A DNA stretch of 64,000 bases, from NCBI GenBank assembly GCA_001936135.1, contig CP012816.1, forward strand, positions 2,477,501 through 2,541,500, given 5' to 3'. Below are positions 60,027 to 64,000 of this stretch, piece by piece (the stretch's first letter is position 1; the number at the start of each line of letters is the position of its first letter). Source of the DNA: Saccharomycopsis fibuligera x Saccharomycopsis cf. fibuligera. Lineage: Eukaryota; Ascomycota; Saccharomycetes; Ascoideales; Saccharomycopsidaceae. Below the pieces are notes generated by a model. It saw only the letters and a list, made by a program, of their open reading frames with translations. It searched no databases and was not told where the DNA came from. The position numbers and the translations under genes are program-made.

Positions 60027-62264
60027 TCAGTTCTGGACGAACTCACTGGACCCTCTAGGCCAGATACGCTTATATAATGCCATATAGACATAATCTTGCG
60101 CACTTAATTTCTTGTTGAAACTAGCTTTGAAATAACCATGAGTACCCAAACTTTCCCTAATGTAGCCAGTAGCCCCAGATTTGGTGAACAATGGCACACT
60201 CTTGAAGTAATTGACATCGGCAGGATTGAAGAACATAAAACGAAGAGTGACCATTCTTTTGTGAATCTTGAGTGGTTGACCCACGAGTAACTTACGTTTA
60301 ACGAGTGTTCTGCTGTGGTCAATGTTTTCAAGTGTTCCTGAACCAATAAGCTCCAACTTTTCTGGGAACTCTTCGTTGTTAGTCTTGTAAAACAATACTG
60401 GCACTCTGCCAAAATTTATTGGCACTATGGCAGAAGCAATACTGTTAACCCCTGGCAAAGAGAATCTCAAGTATTTGTGGATGTTATTGCTGGTGTTTGA
60501 GTTGACAGAATACATTGGCTCAATGACTTGTCTTCTAGACCCGTATTGAACAACGACAACATCCTTGGAAGAGATTGGTTTGGTATACGCTTCCCAAGCT
60601 TTGAATGAAAAGTTGCACAAAGATTTCTTGTCTTCATTTTTTAGTAAACCAAATACCGTGAATGGCACAGTGTCAAAGCTGTCCATTTTTGACATTCTTT
60701 CTAAAGCAACTGGTGCTTGTTCTGGTAGTAATTCAAGGTGAAGTTTCACTTTATCACCAAGGGAAACTTGTTTCTTTTTGTTGAAAAGTTTAAACGCTCT
60801 GTTGGTGGAGACTCTAAAGTTTCTAATTCTCAACATTTCATTCCATTCTTCAGGTGTTTTTTCATCAACCTCATCAACATCGAACTCAAGTAATGATGAT
60901 CTGTAACGTTTCAATCTTTCAATAGCGGATTCTCTTGGATCAAGATGGAGTTCCTCAGTAGAACCAGGGTCCTCAGATTCTTCAAGAAACAAATCAAGAT
61001 GACGTTTTTCTTCTGTCTCTGCAAGTTCAATTTCTGGACCACCGTTGCCTGCTTTGGTTTGATGCTTACCGCTCAATAAATCTTCAATCTCTGGATCAAA
61101 TTCATCATCTTCAGGGTCCAAAAATGTTTCAGCGGCACCATTGTTGTCAAAGGTACCAAAATCATTGAAATCATTGTCATATTGCATCAAATCTTCATCG
61201 TCCTCATCGCCAAAGTCACTCATCATATCATCGTCATCGAAATTGCCTTGGCTATCAGTGACGGAAACCAAATCACTGACATCATTTTCATTTTCCACTT
61301 CAATTTCAGCATCAATAACTTGAGCTTCATTTGTCTTTTTATCCAATTTTTCGATGTATTTGACGCGGAGCTGACCAACGCTAGGCACATCGACAAGTTG
61401 ATTGACATAAAACCCGGCACCTCTCACTGTACCAACCACTGAAAGCTCAGTGTTGTCATTTTCCAAGGCCACATTATCAGCTAAAATGTAACCTCTTTTT
61501 TTGAGCCAGTTGACACCCTTTGGCACAATGCTACTTAAATGATGCACAAGTTTAGACAAGTCAGTAGCACTTTTGAAACTGTAGATTTTGTCTTCATTTG
61601 GAAAGAAATGTTTGAAATAGCTAGACAATGAGCCCAATATTCCCTTTTGATGTTTTTCTTTTAAACCTTCAGTATCCAAGTTAGGCACCACACAGAAAGC
61701 ATTGGAAACACCTTGCAACTCAATGGCTCTGACAATCTGTTCGCCGTATTGTGGATCAACTTCCTCCTCTGCACTTAGGGCAAAAATGACAAAGTCAGAC
61801 ACTCTGGCGGCATCCAATATGGATAAAAAGCTGCTTTTCTTTGGCAAAATAAATTTGTAGTTTGACTTAAATTTAGTAAATTTAACGGTGGTGATCGATG
61901 GTCCACTGATCATGGATTTTTCGTCTTCGAGACCTAGACCAACATCAATAATTTGGTTGAGAAGGTCATCTTCATCAATGTCGCTAGTCAACGACACAAT
62001 AGTAACGATCTTCTCAACACCGCTAGCTGATTGGAATAACTTCTTGTTTTCAAGAGCTTGCATGATTTTCTTTTCTTTTAACTGCTTAGCATTGTTTTTT
62101 CTCTGGATCTTATTGTTAGCACGATTCTTTTTGCTGTTGGCGCTAGGGCGAGTCTTTTCAACTTTACCCTGGTTCCGGGCCTTGAGCTGGCCCTTGGAAG
62201 CATGTCTGGACTTAAAGGCCTTTTTGTCCTTTTTTAAACCAGATCTGTGTGAATGACCTGCCAT
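60027..62264 (-). CDS. TSR1: 40S ribosome-assembly factor Tsr1
   Basis: Late 40S maturation factor related to the Bms1 GTPase but without GTPase activity. The 745-aa product begins MAGHSHRSGLKKDKKAFKSR, a Lys-rich start, and continues with a basic region and the Bms1/Tsr1 GTPase-like block. A long acidic stretch (DDDDMMSDFGDEDDED region) follows, then the C-terminal domain (RNFRVSTNRAFKLFNKKKQV, CNFSFKAWEAYTKPISSKDV, TLRFMFFNPADVNYFKSVPL and ESLGTHGYFKASFNKKL). All are family hallmarks, and the length matches S. cerevisiae Tsr1 (788 aa). Its promoter carries a GATGAG PAC core (62353-62358) and an A/T RRPE-like run (about 62388-62399), as expected for a ribosome-biogenesis gene. Confidence 0.93.
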   Translation of the reverse strand: MAGHSHRSGLKKDKKAFKSRHASKGQLKARNQGKVEKTRPSANSKKNRANNKIQRKNNAKQLKEKKIMQALENKKLFQSASGVEKIVTIVSLTSDIDEDDLLNQIIDVGLGLEDEKSMISGPSITTVKFTKFKSNYKFILPKKSSFLSILDAARVSDFVIFALSAEEEVDPQYGEQIVRAIELQGVSNAFCVVPNLDTEGLKEKHQKGILGSLSSYFKHFFPNEDKIYSFKSATDLSKLVHHLSSIVPKGVNWLKKRGYILADNVALENDNTELSVVGTVRGAGFYVNQLVDVPSVGQLRVKYIEKLDKKTNEAQVIDAEIEVENENDVSDLVSVTDSQGNFDDDDMMSDFGDEDDEDLMQYDNDFNDFGTFDNNGAAETFLDPEDDEFDPEIEDLLSGKHQTKAGNGGPEIELAETEEKRHLDLFLEESEDPGSTEELHLDPRESAIERLKRYRSSLLEFDVDEVDEKTPEEWNEMLRIRNFRVSTNRAFKLFNKKKQVSLGDKVKLHLELLPEQAPVALERMSKMDSFDTVPFTVFGLLKNEDKKSLCNFSFKAWEAYTKPISSKDVVVVQYGSRRQVIEPMYSVNSNTSNNIHKYLRFSLPGVNSIASAIVPINFGRVPVLFYKTNNEEFPEKLELIGSGTLENIDHSRTLVKRKLLVGQPLKIHKRMVTLRFMFFNPADVNYFKSVPLFTKSGATGYIRESLGTHGYFKASFNKKLSAQDYVYMALYKRIWPRGSSEFVQN

Positions 62265-63202
62265 ATTGAATTACCAGCTATGATTGTTTGGCTTATGTCT
62301 AGTCCAGTCTGATCTATAACCGTTTGAGTATCACCATCACCACCTCTTCAGTCTCATCAACTGTCTATTGATTTTTTTTAGTGAATTAAATTTTTTTTTG
62401 GTTTGTGCATACACATGCATATAGTAACGTGACAAATTAAAAGGGCTAATTTTAAATCACATGAATATCAGCGCTCATTCTGTAGGGCCAACTCAACAAT
62501 ACTTTTATCCTTAATCTGTCACAAATCCCCTGTGACATGCACATGATCACTTTCTGTCCACATAGTAGGGAACTGCTCCTTCCATTTTGGGCGAATCTCC
62601 ACTGAGTTCACGTGCTCTCTGAGCTTTTTTTTTTTTTTTTTCTTACTCTCGTTTTCGCAGTGTCGCTGGTGCGCCTTTGCCTGCTGGGCAGTTGCCGGGC
62701 GCTTCGTTAGACCGCTTGTAGTGGGCAGTCCAGAAAATCAAAAAATATCAATCGTGAAAAATCGTTGACTGGTTGTTAATATCTTGCTTGGTTCTACCAC
62801 ATACTGCCAAAATTTAAGACAAATCAATAGTACTACATATACTTATTGTAAGTAATAATGTCGATATCAGTATCTCAGCTCAAAAAATGAATCACAAGAA
62901 AAGAGTCGAACAAATGGTTCAACGATTTCAATGTTAATCAAAATAAAGAATTCTGGAACCATGGCACGAAAGGGAATGGATGATAGTGTGAAATTGAACG
63001 AAAAGACAAGAATGATCAAAGTTCCAAGGATTACAAAGTAAATAAGACGTATCAAGACAATATACCAATTTGCCATGAACACCTTTCGGTGAACTATGGC
63101 ACCCTCTGCTTGAATATTGTACGGGAATTTTTCAAATCATATAAGCAATAATGTTAAATAGCGGCAGAATAGCAAACAGTTTGGCAAAAACAAATATTAA
63201 AC
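62265..63202. promoter_or_regulatory. Upstream region of TSR1
   Basis: 938 bp. Holds the TSR1 PAC and RRPE-like elements, a CACGTG (62609-62614) and a 17-nt poly(T) (62625-62641). A 71-codon minus-strand frame (62867-63082) encodes a hydrophobic peptide that is probably chance. Confidence 0.5.
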
Positions 63203-63790
63203 ATGAGCTCGGAAGACCAAGTATGTCTTTGTGAACAATTTGGTATCACCACAATGACTACCGAAACTTCCATAGTCAAATTGAAATTCATAAAGATTTC
63301 CTATCTCCAAATTCCTATTGCATATCCACCAAAGCTTTGGTTTACTATAAACAAGAAATGGCGGTTATAAGCTCATTTTTGACATTATGTTGGAAACAAC
63401 ATGTGTCTTACAGATCCAAAGCCGGAGTTTGTCAAGTAAAACTATACTGCAAGAATCGTTACAGTCTAAGTTTTATCCAACTGCTTCAAGCAAGAACAGG
63501 TCTCTTGCCCCATTCCCTTATGCCATCGTTGAAAAAAAAAATCTGGAAGCGTGAAGAGCTCATCACAATAATAAAATAATCAGAGTTCCTTTTTTTACTA
63601 ACTGTCTTTCTCTAGCAATATGGCTCACGAAAACGTTTGGTTCTCTCACCCAAGAAGATACGGTAAAGGCTCAAGACAATGCCGTGTCTGTTCTTCCCAC
63701 CAAGGTTTGATCAGAAAATACGGTTTGGACATCTGCCGTCAATGTTTCAGAGAAAAGGCCAAGGACATTGGTTTCAACAAATTCCGTTAG
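63203..63790 (+). CDS. RPS29: 40S ribosomal protein uS14 (Rps29), with a possible intron in the leader
   Basis: The coding region is 63620-63790 (56 aa, [20 protein letters not shown] to GFNKFR). It has the CxxC...CxxC zinc motif ([14 protein letters not shown]) and complete match to the short uS14 family of the 40S head. Just upstream, TACTAAC (63596-63602) and CTAG (63612-63615) look like an intron end, and a perfect GTATGT donor lies at 63221; removing 63221-63615 would make a 5' UTR intron. A caution: the leader then contains ATG at 63203 whose frame reads through the splice into an overlapping 22-codon frame ahead of the true start. The splice is inferred, the protein is not. Confidence 0.9.
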
Positions 63791-64000
63791 GGTCTTTATC
63801 CATTTAACAACAATAAAAATGATGCTGATGCTGCTGCTGCTAATGCTGTTACTGTTTTGAAATCATCGGTTTAGTTGCGGGTCAGTTAGTGGTTAGTCAG
63901 CCAGTATTTTCTTTTTTTTTCTGTATTGTGTGCTTGTTGATTATTTGGTTAAGTCTTACTTCACCTTTTTTTTGCTATGCATAATTATTATAATAAATAT
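63791..64000 (+). other. RPS29 3' flank
   Basis: 210 bp, A+T-rich, with an imperfect GAT/GCT trinucleotide run near 63822-63850. No other gene before the window ends. Confidence 0.6.

Noticed and set aside
62867-63082. 71-codon hydrophobic minus-strand frame between TSR1 and RPS29
   Set aside because: A+T-rich DNA readily gives hydrophobic frames; no homologue or splice partner was seen.

Overview
This window is chromosomal DNA from an ascomycete budding yeast (Saccharomycotina). The evidence is compact and mostly intronless protein genes, short introns with GTATGT or GTAAGT donors and TACTAAC branch sites, A+T-rich spacers with long poly(A)/poly(T) tracts, and yeast-specific proteins (TOM7, TOK1, CCW14, SMP3, ATP10, ELP1, TSR1). 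Four CTG codons fall where the family or a paralogue has a hydrophobic residue (PTP1, QNS1, a SEO1-like permease, a kinase), so CTG probably reads as leucine and a CUG-Ser Candida is unlikely. An eIF3f gene, which S. cerevisiae lacks, argues against the S. cerevisiae family. I cannot name the species.

Layout. 0-5 kb: end of a PEX19-like gene, a spliced TOM7, then a 3.9 kb stretch with no convincing gene but several strong hairpins. 5-16 kb: QNS1 (NAD synthesis), PPE1 (PP2A methylesterase), NNR2 (NAD(P)HX repair), TOK1 (K+ channel) and a spliced PTP1. 16-22 kb: two tandem SEO1-like permeases around a 2.4 kb spacer that holds a decayed third copy; all three share a promoter block. 23-34 kb: eIF3f, a long coiled-coil protein, a three-exon small membrane-protein gene with a 28-nt internal exon, an alpha-glucoside-type sugar permease, and SYO1. 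35-39 kb: a very large single-pass membrane protein. 41-44.7 kb: a sharply GC-rich island with an orphan low-complexity protein, a repeat-rich promoter and FBP1. 45-54 kb: ELP1, CCW14, ATP10, SMP3. 54-64 kb: an orphan kinase with a PLK-like catalytic domain, a spliced mitochondrial-type protein, IDP1, TSR1 and RPS29.

These are independent housekeeping loci rather than an operon-like system. Small themes recur: NAD(P) metabolism (QNS1, NNR2, IDP1), ribosome production (SYO1, TSR1, RPS29, eIF3f), and gene order recalling S. cerevisiae (QNS1/PPE1; FBP1-ELP1-CCW14-ATP10; PEX19, IDP1, SYO1, TSR1 and RPS29 of the YDL06x region). I found no tRNA, rRNA, intact transposon or CRISPR array. The most interesting parts are the decaying permease cluster with its conserved promoter block, the hairpin-bearing gene desert (a candidate centromere or lost element), and the GC-rich island.
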